A DNA stretch of 64,000 bases from positions 186,001 to 250,000 of the forward strand of contig NZ_JACHIE010000001.1 of assembly GCF_014207635.1 (NCBI RefSeq), in the 5' to 3' direction. Positions 28,819-38,576 of this stretch are shown here, piece by piece. Position 1 is the first letter of the stretch, and each line of letters opens with the position of its first letter. Made by a program: the position numbers and the translations under genes. The notes beneath the pieces were generated by a model that saw only the letters and a list, made by a program, of their open reading frames with translations, made no database searches and had not been told where the DNA came from. The stretch comes from Acetobacter lovaniensis (GTDB lineage Bacteria > Pseudomonadota > Alphaproteobacteria > Acetobacterales > Acetobacteraceae).

Positions 28819-29910
28819 TCAACCTGCGGCGTGAACTGTAATCCTGCTTTGTTCCGCTACCTGCTCCGCCTTTTCCAGAAGCCGCAAAAAATTCTCTCCC
28901 CAGAAGGCTGCTATCTCGCTGCGGTCATACCCCCGGCGCAGCAACTCGGCGGTAATGTTGGCGCCCTGCGTTGCATCCTGCCAGTCCGCCAGTGCGCCGC
29001 CACCATCAAAATCGGAAGAAATCCCGACATACGCAGGACCAAGCCTGCGCACCACATAGTCAATGTGGTCCACAAGATCAGCCACACCGGCAGAGCGCCG
29101 CCCCTCCTCCGGTTTGGGTTTAAGGAAGGCTGGCATGGCGGTTATCTGGATCAGCCCGCCACTGGCCCCGAGTGCATCAAGCTGCTCATCGTCCAGATTG
29201 CGTGGATGGTCACACAATGTGCGCACACAGGAATGACTGGCGACAACCGGCGTGGCCGAGGCCTCAACAGCCTGCAACATGGTCTGCTTGGACGCATGGG
29301 ACACATCCACCAGCAGGCCAAGCCTGTTCATCTCCCGCACGGCCTCACGTCCAAGGGTGGAAAGCCCGCCGTGTTTTTGCGGTGTATCCCCCAGACCGGG
29401 GCGGTGGATGGCCGCATCCGCCAGAGCGTTATGCCCGTTATGGGTCAGGGTAACGTACCGCGCGCCGCGCTGGGCAAATGCGCCAAGCCCAGCCGGGTCC
29501 TCGCCCATGCCATAACCATTTTCCACGGCGGGAATAACCGCGATCACACCTTGGGCGTGGGCCGCCCGAATATCAGCCACGCGGGAGCATATCCGGGCCG
29601 TTACTCCATTATGTGTGCCCTGCATGGTATTGATGGCGTCCAGCATGGCCAGACATTCCTGCTGCACCTGTGCGTGCGCCTGCGCTGTAACCAGCCCCTG
29701 TGCCGTATAGGCCACAAAGCAGCCCGCCGACATGCCGCCACGCTGCATTTTAGGCAGGTCCACCTTGCGCTGGGGAGTATCCTCAAACGCATCGGCCCGG
29801 TCAGGCCATGGAATGTCGATATGGCTATCGAGTGTCAGGAGGGCGCGGTGCAGGATTACGGCATCCTGCGGGGGGGCTGGCTGGGGGCGTTGGGTATCCA
29901 TGCTTCTCAT
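28819..29910 (-). CDS. Membrane dipeptidase (peptidase M19 family)
   Basis: The product belongs to the renal-dipeptidase family of binuclear zinc enzymes that hydrolyse dipeptides, often with D-residues. The metal-binding motifs are present: H-x-D in DSHIDIPW, a Glu in PAVENGYG, His in VDVSHAS and ASHSCVR, and Asp in SSDFDGGG near the C-terminus. It has 363 residues, usual for the family, with no clear signal peptide, so it may be cytoplasmic. The start may be ATG 29910 or ATG 29901; neither has a strong ribosome site. It stands alone and is divergent from xthA. Confidence 0.88.
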   Translation of the reverse strand: MRSMDTQRPQPAPPQDAVILHRALLTLDSHIDIPWPDRADAFEDTPQRKVDLPKMQRGGMSAGCFVAYTAQGLVTAQAHAQVQQECLAMLDAINTMQGTHNGVTARICSRVADIRAAHAQGVIAVIPAVENGYGMGEDPAGLGAFAQRGARYVTLTHNGHNALADAAIHRPGLGDTPQKHGGLSTLGREAVREMNRLGLLVDVSHASKQTMLQAVEASATPVVASHSCVRTLCDHPRNLDDEQLDALGASGGLIQITAMPAFLKPKPEEGRRSAGVADLVDHIDYVVRRLGPAYVGISSDFDGGGALADWQDATQGANITAELLRRGYDRSEIAAFWGENFLRLLEKAEQVAEQSRITVHAAG

Positions 29911-30017
29911 ATCATGGGGTGGTTGCCAGAAAATGCAAGAGTCCTCCCGCCCCTGTGTTCATGGGGACATCCGTCTTTTTGCTTGCCCTCCCTCACACAA
30001 TACGCCATGCCCTGCCC

Positions 30018-30818
30018 ATGCGACTTGTGACATGGAACATCAATTCCCTCCGCCTGCGTATGCCGCTGCTGGAAAAGCTGACCACCGCCTTGCTGCCAGA
30101 CGTTGTCTGCCTGCAGGAAACCAAGGTGACAGACGCACTTTTCCCGCTTGAGAGCGTGCGCGCCCTTGGGTTTGAACACCTGCACTACAAGGGTATGAAG
30201 GGGTACAACGGCGTGGCCATTCTCTCACGCCTGCCGCTCAGCCCGGTTGTGGACACACCGACATGGTACGCTCAGGAAGACTGCCGCCATGTTGCCGCCA
30301 CCGTCCATGCTCCGGGGGGTGACATCACCCTGCATGATTTTTACGTCCCCGCGGGTGGGGATGAACCGGACCCCGAGACCAACCCCAAATTTGCCCACAA
30401 GCTTGCCTTTGTGGACGAAGCCACACAGTGGTTTGCACAGCAAAAATCAGCCCGCACGGTGCTGGTGGGCGACCTGAACATCGCCCCCCTTGAGCATGAT
30501 GTGTGGAACCACAGGCAACTGCTGAAAATTGTCAGCCACACACCGCCGGAAACCCAGCGCCTGACCCAGTGGCAGCAGACCGGCTTTGTGGACGCCATGC
30601 GCCGTTTTGTCCCCCCCACGGACAAGCTGTACACATGGTGGTCCTACCGCAACAAGGACTGGCGCAAGTCCAATCGGGGCCGCAGGCTGGACCACATCTG
30701 GGTCACCCCCGATCTGGTGCCCGAACTGGCCAGCATGTCCGTGCTGGAAGAGGCCAGAGACTGGCCATCCCCCTCCGACCATGTGCCTGTGGTCATGGAC
30801 ATTCAGCCTCAGTCCTGA
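30018..30818 (+). CDS. xthA: Exodeoxyribonuclease III
   Basis: Exonuclease III is an AP endonuclease and 3'-phosphodiesterase in base excision repair. The 266-residue product starts MRLVTWNINSLR and shows the metal-binding Glu34 in LQETKV, YNGVAILS, the VGDLNIAP motif, the RRLDHIWVT segment and the C-terminal SDHVPVV with the catalytic His. ATG 30018 is chosen since the domain starts there; the open frame upstream to 29808 lies opposite the dipeptidase gene. After the stop, small GC-rich hairpins separate it from convergent tamB. Confidence 0.94.
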   Translation: MRLVTWNINSLRLRMPLLEKLTTALLPDVVCLQETKVTDALFPLESVRALGFEHLHYKGMKGYNGVAILSRLPLSPVVDTPTWYAQEDCRHVAATVHAPGGDITLHDFYVPAGGDEPDPETNPKFAHKLAFVDEATQWFAQQKSARTVLVGDLNIAPLEHDVWNHRQLLKIVSHTPPETQRLTQWQQTGFVDAMRRFVPPTDKLYTWWSYRNKDWRKSNRGRRLDHIWVTPDLVPELASMSVLEEARDWPSPSDHVPVVMDIQPQS

Positions 30819-30876
30819 ACAGACACGCTGCTCCGGATGCAGCGCTCCACGGAGCGTGACTAACGCTCACGCCCCT

Positions 30877-33800
30877 TTAATAACGATACTGCCAGACCAG
30901 CCCCACGCTGCTCCCCGGGTCGTTTTCTGGCGTGGTAAAGCCTGTTACGGACCCACCGGTACCCACCGTGGTATTGAGTTTAAGGTGGTTTGTCAGGTCC
31001 ACCTGCACCTGCGCCTGTGTGCCCGAACCAGAGGTGGCCTGCTTGGCCCCCACGTAAACACCTTTCATGACGTATTTGCCAGCTTCCACACTGGCGCCAC
31101 CACGACCAACGCCCGAACCGCCGCCAACAGCCAGCCTGTCCAGATGCAGGGTTTTACGCAGGGTGCCCATGGGGTCAAAGGTGGTCAGCCCGGTCAGGGT
31201 CGCCAGCGCTGTGCCCACTTCCACCATCTGCGTGGAAGAAAGCGAGCGGGCATCCGTGCCAAACAGCAGCATGGCCAGAATCTGATCCTGTGGCAGGGAA
31301 GGTACGGAATCAAAGCTGATTTTGGGGGCACTGGCATAGCCTCCTACCTTCAGCATGGCCGTCTGGCCTTCCACGGCGCGGTCGGCTTCGAAATCAAGCG
31401 TTGGGTCAAGCTTGTGTCCAACGCCCGAACCATTAAAGCCGACCCGACCCTTGGTAAAGTTGAGCGAAATCCCTGCCAGATCAAAATTGCCGCGTTTGAG
31501 GTCAAACCCGCCGGTTACAACGGGGGCCTGTGCCGTTCCCGTTACATTCAGGCGACCTGCCATTTCCGCATCCAGCCCGTGCCCGCGCACAAAAAACTTG
31601 CCCGGTGATGTCAGCTTAAGGTCCAGCCCGATAACGGACCGATGCGTGGAGGCGGCCATGGCTTCCTCCACCTGCTTTTTTTCCTCACCGGGGCGGATGA
31701 TATCCAGACGCGCAACAGATACGGGGAGCGAATTGGGAATATTGATTTCCACACGCCGCAGGTCTACCCCACCGGTCACGTCCATGCGTGTCTGTACCTG
31801 CCCGCGCACGGTTATGTCGGCATTGAGTACCGCGGTCAGCAGGTCACTTGTAACCGGGCGCGCGTCCTTGGCAGACAGATGCAGGTCCATGGGCATACCC
31901 GGCATGGCAACACCCACAAAGCCGCTTGCACCCAGCGTGCCATCCCCGGCTTTTGCGCTGAGTGTCTGAATAACAATCCGGTCCCGCGCCCCCACCACAC
32001 GCCCGTTAATGGCGCTTAGATGAACCCCCTGCGCAAAATCCTGAAAATCCGCATTGATCAGGTCAATCGCCCCCATAATGGCGGGAGAGGCTGGCGTTCC
32101 ACGAACCTGAAGAGCCATCTGCACCTTCCCCTGCGCCTGCCGGGCCTGCGCTCCGAGGAGGCCATTGGCTATGCTCAGGTCCAGATTCCCGTTGGCCTGT
32201 AAATCCAGCGGCCCCGTTCTGGACAGGGGCGCATTGCCACGCACATGCAGGCCCATTTTGCTTCCGGCTGCCGCATCAAGCTGCACCTGCGCCTGTGTGC
32301 GGGCAAGATTGGCCGTGCCCGCCACCTCCATTGCAGGAATAGAGGCCACGGCAGAACTACCCGCCATGCGCAGGTTGCTGCCCCTGATCTGCACCTGACC
32401 TTCAGGCTTATCCAGCGTGCCAGAAAGTCTGGCGTTCAGTGATACGACACCCGTAGCGTTAAAATTCGGCATAAACGGGTGCGCCAGTGCCGGGGTTACA
32501 TTGCGAATATCCGCTGTAACGGACAGGCCGGGTTTTATCCGCCCTGCCACATCCAGCGTGGCGGGCTGACTGCCTTGCGTGCTCAGCACCGCACGCAGGC
32601 GGTCAATCCCCAGTGTCTCTCCAAACGAAACAAGCACTGGCGCTTGCAGGCGCAGGGTTTCCTGCTTTGCCGTAGCGCTCAGATTCTGGAGTTTGAGCTG
32701 TTTATCCGGCAGGTTCAGCACAGCCTGTGTGTTCAGCATCAGGGGGCTGCCCAGCCAGCTTGCTGGCCCCACCTGTGCGGAAAGCACCATACCCGTATCC
32801 GGCCCTTTAGCACTCAGTTGCGCCTGCCCGCTTACCCCGGCAGCCACAAGCCCCCCAAGGCGCAGGGTCAGGTCTGGAGTGGGGTGGGCAACCGGGTCGG
32901 TTATGGAACCCGCCAGCGCAATCGACCCCACCCTGAATGTGGAGGTCTGCACATTCCCCTTGAGCTTGAGGGCCACAACAGGCCTGTCCTCGGCCGTGGT
33001 GGTATTGACTGACGCCACCAGCGAACCCGCTATTGTCTGGCCAACAAGGGAAGCATAATCGGCCAGCCTGCCAACAGTCAGGTTCAGGTCCCCCTGCGGC
33101 ACCAGCTCTTTGGGGGCGAACGTCAGCGCACCCTCCCCTTTTGTGCTGTTCCAGGACAGCTTTTGCAGGTCAAGATGGCGCGTGCCATCCATTGCCTGCC
33201 CAAACGCCACAGACAGTTGCGCTGGCGCACGGTCCAGCGTGCCTTCAAGGGCCAATGTGCCCTGAGGGGCCGATGGCAGATGTGCAACCGCCGCATCCAG
33301 CGCCAGAGCCCCCTTGGGCATTGTCGCAGTGCCCAGATTGGCCTTTGCCCCCAATGTGGCGACAACATCCTGCAATGGTCCCTTGAGGGCGAGCACCATA
33401 CTGGTATCTCCCCGCAAGGCAGGGGCCAGTTTTTCCAGCACGGGCAGGCCGATATTGGCCGTTATGTCCACATTGCGGCCTGTCTGCACATGGCCCTGCA
33501 CCCTGGCGTCCAGCGCCTGACCCGACAGGGTGAATGAGGACAGGTCAATCTGCTGCCCGGCCGCCATGCCCCCCTGCGCCGGGAGCGGGTGCATGGCTGC
33601 GGCAAGGGCAAAATGCCCATCCGGGCCAATAAGCCCTGCGGCCTGCGCCTGCCCACCCGTTATGGCCAGTTGGCCGTCGGTGGCAAAATGCGTCTCCCCC
33701 TGCGCGTCACGGGGGCGGTCAAAACGTGCATTCAGGCTTGCATGCCCGCGCAGGGGCACCCCTGCCGCCTCGCCAACAGGCAGCAGGTCAGGCACGTTCA

Positions 33801-35097
33801 GGCTGAGTGTACCACGCTGCGGGGCCGCAGCCTGCACAGAACCCGAAAGGGCAATAACAGGATGGTCAAGGGTAAAAACCACCGGCACCCCTGGCTCGGC
33901 TGGTCTGGCTACGGCGTCCAGCCTGAGTGGGGCCGCCGCCAGCAGTGTGGGCGCCTTACCCGGCAGGCGCAGCCCGTCGGCTGTGAGTGTCAGGTGAAGT
34001 TGTTCGGCCACGGCGGTGGCGTCACCCCCTTCCCCCGCAAAACGGAGATTCAACGTACCCACCTGCACACCCGAAGCGGCCAGTTGGTCCACCTCCAGTT
34101 GCGCCGTACCGTGAGGCGCCACCATTTTGCCATTCAGACGGGCAGCAAGACGTACGGCCTGCCACCCGATATCGGACGCAAGATCAAGCTGTGGTGACTG
34201 GGCGGAAACCTCCAGCCGGGCCATCTGCTGTGCAAGCAGGTCCAGCGTGCCGCGTGCCTGTGCGCTCACCGCTCCGGCGGAGGCCGAAAATGCCAGAGTG
34301 CTGGCCGTAACCGGGCCCTGCATATCCAGCCTGAGCGCTATGGGAGCCAGTTGCGGCATACCTAGCCGGGTTGCCACAAACCCGCCATTTGCGCCTTCGC
34401 TCGCATTCAGGTGCAGGGCAAGTCTGCCTTTCCCCGTTGTCGTGGTCAGGCTGACCTGCCCGGTCTGGTCGAGCCGCGTAACCTGTATGGCAATATCGGA
34501 ACGGGGGAGCTTTGGCAGGCTCAGCCCGTTGATAACCGCGTCAATGCTGGCAAGCCTGCCATGACCGCTCACACGGAAGCTGGCAGCCTGCCCGGCAAGA
34601 GAAGCTCCCACATTAATCCGCCCGACTTCCAGCTTGCGGATATCCACCCCCATACGCAGGGCTGAGGGAGAGGATAACTCGGGCTGGGCTGGTTGTGGCG
34701 TGGGGTCGGACACGGGCAGGCGTGGTATATCCAGAACACTCGCACTAAACTCATAAATGCGGGCCTGCCGCCACATCATGGCCATGGGGGACCAGTCGAA
34801 CCGGACATCATGCAGTGTCAGCCAGGCACCCTGCCGGTCATGGATCGCCAGCGTTTTAACATGCAGATTATCGGGAAAACGGCCAGACACCCCCTCCAGC
34901 GTGACCATGCCCCCGGTCAGGGATGCGGTCTGGCGCACCAGCATCCTCCGCCCCGGCCCTGTATTGACGCCCACCAGCAGTAAGGCTGTCGCCAGCACGC
35001 CAATACCAGCCAGCGAGCCTGCGGTTATCAGCGCAAAGCGGCCTGCACGCCGCCACAGGCTGCGCGGGGGAGTGGATGTGGGTATGACTTCCGGCAT
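30877..35097 (-). CDS. tamB: Translocation and assembly module subunit TamB
   Basis: TamB is the inner-membrane-anchored periplasm-spanning partner of TamA, with roles in outer membrane protein assembly and phospholipid transport. The 1406-residue product has a single N-terminal membrane anchor (about 18-42) followed by a very long repetitive beta-rich region of the AsmA/TamB type. It ends with the DUF490 domain, seen as the C-terminal GKYVMKGVYVG and GLVWQYRY beta segments that dock on TamA. Its start overlaps the tamA stop by one base in the form TGATG, so translation is coupled. Confidence 0.93.
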   Translation of the reverse strand: MPEVIPTSTPPRSLWRRAGRFALITAGSLAGIGVLATALLLVGVNTGPGRRMLVRQTASLTGGMVTLEGVSGRFPDNLHVKTLAIHDRQGAWLTLHDVRFDWSPMAMMWRQARIYEFSASVLDIPRLPVSDPTPQPAQPELSSPSALRMGVDIRKLEVGRINVGASLAGQAASFRVSGHGRLASIDAVINGLSLPKLPRSDIAIQVTRLDQTGQVSLTTTTGKGRLALHLNASEGANGGFVATRLGMPQLAPIALRLDMQGPVTASTLAFSASAGAVSAQARGTLDLLAQQMARLEVSAQSPQLDLASDIGWQAVRLAARLNGKMVAPHGTAQLEVDQLAASGVQVGTLNLRFAGEGGDATAVAEQLHLTLTADGLRLPGKAPTLLAAAPLRLDAVARPAEPGVPVVFTLDHPVIALSGSVQAAAPQRGTLSLNVPDLLPVGEAAGVPLRGHASLNARFDRPRDAQGETHFATDGQLAITGGQAQAAGLIGPDGHFALAAAMHPLPAQGGMAAGQQIDLSSFTLSGQALDARVQGHVQTGRNVDITANIGLPVLEKLAPALRGDTSMVLALKGPLQDVVATLGAKANLGTATMPKGALALDAAVAHLPSAPQGTLALEGTLDRAPAQLSVAFGQAMDGTRHLDLQKLSWNSTKGEGALTFAPKELVPQGDLNLTVGRLADYASLVGQTIAGSLVASVNTTTAEDRPVVALKLKGNVQTSTFRVGSIALAGSITDPVAHPTPDLTLRLGGLVAAGVSGQAQLSAKGPDTGMVLSAQVGPASWLGSPLMLNTQAVLNLPDKQLKLQNLSATAKQETLRLQAPVLVSFGETLGIDRLRAVLSTQGSQPATLDVAGRIKPGLSVTADIRNVTPALAHPFMPNFNATGVVSLNARLSGTLDKPEGQVQIRGSNLRMAGSSAVASIPAMEVAGTANLARTQAQVQLDAAAGSKMGLHVRGNAPLSRTGPLDLQANGNLDLSIANGLLGAQARQAQGKVQMALQVRGTPASPAIMGAIDLINADFQDFAQGVHLSAINGRVVGARDRIVIQTLSAKAGDGTLGASGFVGVAMPGMPMDLHLSAKDARPVTSDLLTAVLNADITVRGQVQTRMDVTGGVDLRRVEINIPNSLPVSVARLDIIRPGEEKKQVEEAMAASTHRSVIGLDLKLTSPGKFFVRGHGLDAEMAGRLNVTGTAQAPVVTGGFDLKRGNFDLAGISLNFTKGRVGFNGSGVGHKLDPTLDFEADRAVEGQTAMLKVGGYASAPKISFDSVPSLPQDQILAMLLFGTDARSLSSTQMVEVGTALATLTGLTTFDPMGTLRKTLHLDRLAVGGGSGVGRGGASVEAGKYVMKGVYVGAKQATSGSGTQAQVQVDLTNHLKLNTTVGTGGSVTGFTTPENDPGSSVGLVWQYRY

Positions 35098-37034
35098 CAG
35101 AACGTTTCCCCCAGCCCGATATACAAATCCCACGAATCCCCACGTGGCGCGCGGTTAAGTGGTACCGCCACATCCAGCCGGACCGGACCGATAGGTGTGT
35201 AATACCGTACGCCACCACCTGCACCCACACGCAGGGTTCCGGTAAAGGGCATGCTGTTACTGCCCACCTGCCCGGCATCGGCAAAGGCGGCCAGACCAAA
35301 ACTTTTAAACAGGCGCTGCCTGTATTCCACCGTTCCCGCATCCAGCGAGGTGCCGCCAATGGCATATTTGGTATGGCCATACTGCGGCCCAACGCCCTGC
35401 CAGCGATAACCACGCACCGTAGCACTTCCCCCCGCATACATGCGCTGGTCTGGCGGAATGTCCCATGTGCCTGCGCCCTGAATACTGCCAATGGTCCCAC
35501 GGAATGCCAGAATACTCCGCCCCGGAGGGCTTATGCCCAGCTTGTGCAGGTCCACGTAGGTTGAGGCTGTTGCGTTCATGATTGCAAAGAACGATGTACC
35601 AGCTCCCTTGCTGCCCAGAGAGACAGAGGGGGTCACGTTAATGCTTGCGCGCACGCCATGTGTTGCGGGTTCTATGGGGTTACCCACCCCTGTATTGTCA
35701 TACATGCCCGACAATGGAGCCGAGAGAATGGTATAACTGCGGGAGACACCGAACTGTTCGATTCTTTCCTGCTCCGCGGCAAGACCAAAATTGCCGTTCC
35801 AGTTTTTGGCCAGTGGGCGGGTTATGCCCCCACGCAGCAGCAATGCCGTCTGCCGGTAGGACCAGAACAACTGCCGCAGGCCCTCTATGCGGGCATTCAG
35901 GTTCTGTTTGCTTTCCAGAAAGTCAGGCTTGAAAAAATCTGCATACACATCATACCCCAGCCCCTGCTGGGCAGACCCGCCAAGGCCGGTAATCAGGGCT
36001 GTCAGGCGCAGGCGCTCGGCATTGCCGAGCAGGTTGTTATGAGTCCATGACGCCCCCACACGCGCGCCAAGGTCCGTGGAATACCCAAGCTCGCCTCCAA
36101 TGGAATGGCGCTTGCCTTCCTGAAAGGAAAAGTCCAGCGGCATGGTGCCATTGACCGCCTTGCTGGAGGCATCCCTGACCGAGACATTGGAAAAAACACC
36201 CAGAGTGGTCAGGTCCTGCCGTGCGGCTTCTATGCGGGATGGCTGGTACAGTTCCCCTTCATGCACACTCAGCCGCCTGCGCACGAACGACTGGTGCACC
36301 TGCTTGAGTCCCTCCATGCTGATCCTGCCAACATCCAGTATGGGGCCGGGAACAACAGGGTACACAATATCCACTGTTCTGGTATCCGGGCGCAGGTAGG
36401 CCATGGGCTTGTCCACCTGTGCCAGCGCGTGCCCGCTCTCGCGCAGCGCGTCCATCAGGCGGCCACCTGCGGCCAGCACATCTGCGGCTATGGCGGGCTG
36501 GCCTGTGTGCAGGCCAAACGCTTTCTGCTGGTCGGGGGTAAGGTGCGGCGCAACGCCAGTAGCACTTTCTACCAGCTTGACCGAACCAAGGTGGAAGAGC
36601 GGGCCTTTATCAATTCTAACGGTAATATCCACCCTGTCATGCTCGGGAACAGCCCCAAGCCATGACGCCAGAGCGCTGGACATCCCATCCATGGCAATGC
36701 CCTGTTTGCCATTGCGGAGCATGATATGCACCGTGCCGCCGTAATACCCGCAGCTTTCCAGCGCACCGCGCAGGCGATCATATTCGTTGCGCACGCGCCC
36801 GGCCAGCGCAAACGGGCCAACCGCCCGCGTGGATTGCAGGCTTAACAGATCGGACGAAGCCTTGAGCGCGGTATCCAGATCGCTCTGCCCGGTTGGGTCA
36901 AGATTTGTCACATAGGGTTGCGGGTCTGCCGCGTGCGCACCACACGTTAGAACGCTCCACAGCGCCACTCCAGCCAGAAGCCGATTCGCAGAGCCAGTAA
37001 ACCTGCCAAGTCTATTGCGGTTGTAAACGGCCAC
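35097..37034 (-). CDS. tamA: Outer membrane assembly factor TamA (Omp85 family)
   Basis: TamA is a BamA-like outer membrane barrel with N-terminal POTRA domains. The product (about 645 residues from the GTG at 37034) has a signal peptide ending in CGAHA, three POTRA-like repeats (about 35-310) and a C-terminal 16-stranded barrel region with the Omp85 motif VRGYRWQGVGP and the closing strand WDLYIGLGETF, ending in Phe as outer membrane barrels do. The start is uncertain: the frame stays open to 37589, but residues before the signal peptide look non-coding, and GTG 37034 has agga four bases upstream. It is divergent from the acyltransferase gene across 247 bp. Confidence 0.88.
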   Translation of the reverse strand: MAVYNRNRLGRFTGSANRLLAGVALWSVLTCGAHAADPQPYVTNLDPTGQSDLDTALKASSDLLSLQSTRAVGPFALAGRVRNEYDRLRGALESCGYYGGTVHIMLRNGKQGIAMDGMSSALASWLGAVPEHDRVDITVRIDKGPLFHLGSVKLVESATGVAPHLTPDQQKAFGLHTGQPAIAADVLAAGGRLMDALRESGHALAQVDKPMAYLRPDTRTVDIVYPVVPGPILDVGRISMEGLKQVHQSFVRRRLSVHEGELYQPSRIEAARQDLTTLGVFSNVSVRDASSKAVNGTMPLDFSFQEGKRHSIGGELGYSTDLGARVGASWTHNNLLGNAERLRLTALITGLGGSAQQGLGYDVYADFFKPDFLESKQNLNARIEGLRQLFWSYRQTALLLRGGITRPLAKNWNGNFGLAAEQERIEQFGVSRSYTILSAPLSGMYDNTGVGNPIEPATHGVRASINVTPSVSLGSKGAGTSFFAIMNATASTYVDLHKLGISPPGRSILAFRGTIGSIQGAGTWDIPPDQRMYAGGSATVRGYRWQGVGPQYGHTKYAIGGTSLDAGTVEYRQRLFKSFGLAAFADAGQVGSNSMPFTGTLRVGAGGGVRYYTPIGPVRLDVAVPLNRAPRGDSWDLYIGLGETF

Positions 37035-37281
37035 TCTGTCCTGTCTGTCTGTTGCTGCATGAAGGCTATGCGGCGCGTTGCCCGGGCTTATTTTTACATG
37101 TTTCCCCTCACCTACAACCATAACCATGACAAAAATTGGGTATTCCGCCAAAAAAACCTTCTCACACGGTGGATTGTCCCCTCCCCCCTCTTCGCGGTAT
37201 GAGAACGCATGTTTATGTGTTTCTTCCACATTGCTGCCCGCTCCTTGGCCCATCCGGCCAGCCTCTGGCAGAAGCAGGACC

Positions 37282-38370
37282 ATGCGCACCAAGCCTGACC
37301 AACCTACGCAGTCCCTGCCTCCGGGCACGCCTGCCACCGCTCCGATCTCACCCCTTCCGTCATGGGTAGATATGCTGTTCCGCCGTGTGGGGCAGGCTCG
37401 CTCGGCCATACGTCTGGCCGGAGTGCTGGTATGGGTGCCACTTTCCGTCGGGTTTGAAGCCTGCCTGCTGCCCGTACCCGGCACGGCCAAAATCCGCTGG
37501 ACACGGGTGATCTGGGGTGTGCTGTGCCGTATCATTGGCCTGCGTATGACAGTCCGGGGCAAAAGGGTGGGCACGGTTGGGGGCATCAAGGCCCGCAGGC
37601 GGGGCGAGCGGCCTGTTATCTATATTTCCAATCACATGTCCTGGCTGGATGTCCCCGTGCTGGGCACGTTGCTGCCCTCTGTTTTTGTGGCCAAGGGGGA
37701 TATTGAAAAATGGCCGGTCATGGGGCTGGTCTCCCATATCGGCCGCACCATTTTTGTCAGCCGCCAGCGCAGCACCACCGGGCGCGAACGGGACCAGATG
37801 ATCCAGCGTATGGTGAACGGGGATAACCTGATCCTCTTCCCCGAGGGGACATCCTCCGATGGCTCGCGCGTTCTGCCGTTCATGTCCGCCTTCTTTGCCA
37901 TTGCCAAACTCCCCAGACTCAAGGACGGCATGGACGCAAGCCTGCTGCCCGTAACCTACGAACCCGGCATGGCGCCTCTTATACAGCCCGTCTCCCTTGT
38001 TTATGACGAACTGGAAGGCCTGCCGGTCAGCCGGTTCCGCCGCCCTGTTTTTTCATGGTACGGGGATATGGATCTGGGCCCGCACCTCTGGCAGCTTTTG
38101 CAGTGGAAGCGCTCACACGTAACCGTTGTGCTGCACGAGCCTCTGGACCCCGACCTGTTCCCCAGCCGCAAGGCGCTGGCGGAGGCCGCATGGAAAGCCG
38201 TGGCCGATGGCTGTGCCGATATGCGGCAGAACCGCGAGCCGCGCGTTCAGCCTGGCCGGTTCAACCCCGCATCCCTGCCCGCCAATTTTTTGCCCGCGCA
38301 TGTGAAGAAAACAAAACTGCTGCTTGACAGAGCAGCCCTATTTTTTGCTTCATTGAAAAAGAGGACATAA
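37282..38370 (+). CDS. PlsC-like 1-acyl-sn-glycerol-3-phosphate acyltransferase
   Basis: The product is a 362-residue lysophospholipid acyltransferase family protein with an N-terminal membrane helix. The catalytic H-x4-D motif is at about 118-123 (NHMSWLD) and the FPEGT substrate motif at about 187-191. The usual reaction is acylation of lysophosphatidic acid to phosphatidic acid, but ornithine-lipid acyltransferases (OlsA) share these motifs. ATG 37282 has gcagga upstream; the frame extends upstream to 37078 without a supported start. The gene stands alone between divergent tamA and miaB, with about 80 residues beyond the usual C-terminus, rich in basic amino acids. Confidence 0.85.
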   Translation: MRTKPDQPTQSLPPGTPATAPISPLPSWVDMLFRRVGQARSAIRLAGVLVWVPLSVGFEACLLPVPGTAKIRWTRVIWGVLCRIIGLRMTVRGKRVGTVGGIKARRRGERPVIYISNHMSWLDVPVLGTLLPSVFVAKGDIEKWPVMGLVSHIGRTIFVSRQRSTTGRERDQMIQRMVNGDNLILFPEGTSSDGSRVLPFMSAFFAIAKLPRLKDGMDASLLPVTYEPGMAPLIQPVSLVYDELEGLPVSRFRRPVFSWYGDMDLGPHLWQLLQWKRSHVTVVLHEPLDPDLFPSRKALAEAAWKAVADGCADMRQNREPRVQPGRFNPASLPANFLPAHVKKTKLLLDRAALFFASLKKRT

Positions 38371-38576
38371 CCAGCGTCCGTCGCCTCAAAACGACCTGCG
38401 CATTGTTCACGGCGGGAGGCCACTCTGTCCGGCACGGCATGGCTCTTATCAAGCACCATTCCAGACCACACCCCACCAAGCGGTGAGAAAAGAGGCTTGA
38501 CCTACGCCACCGCACGCCTGATGTCCTCTTTCCGCCGTATGGAATGGGCCTGCGGCAGAGCGGAGTGGCAGCCATC

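Noticed and set aside
38371-38576. A gene between the acyltransferase and miaB
   Set aside because: Short frames on both strands lack ribosome sites and protein-like sequence. I see only the likely miaB promoter region.
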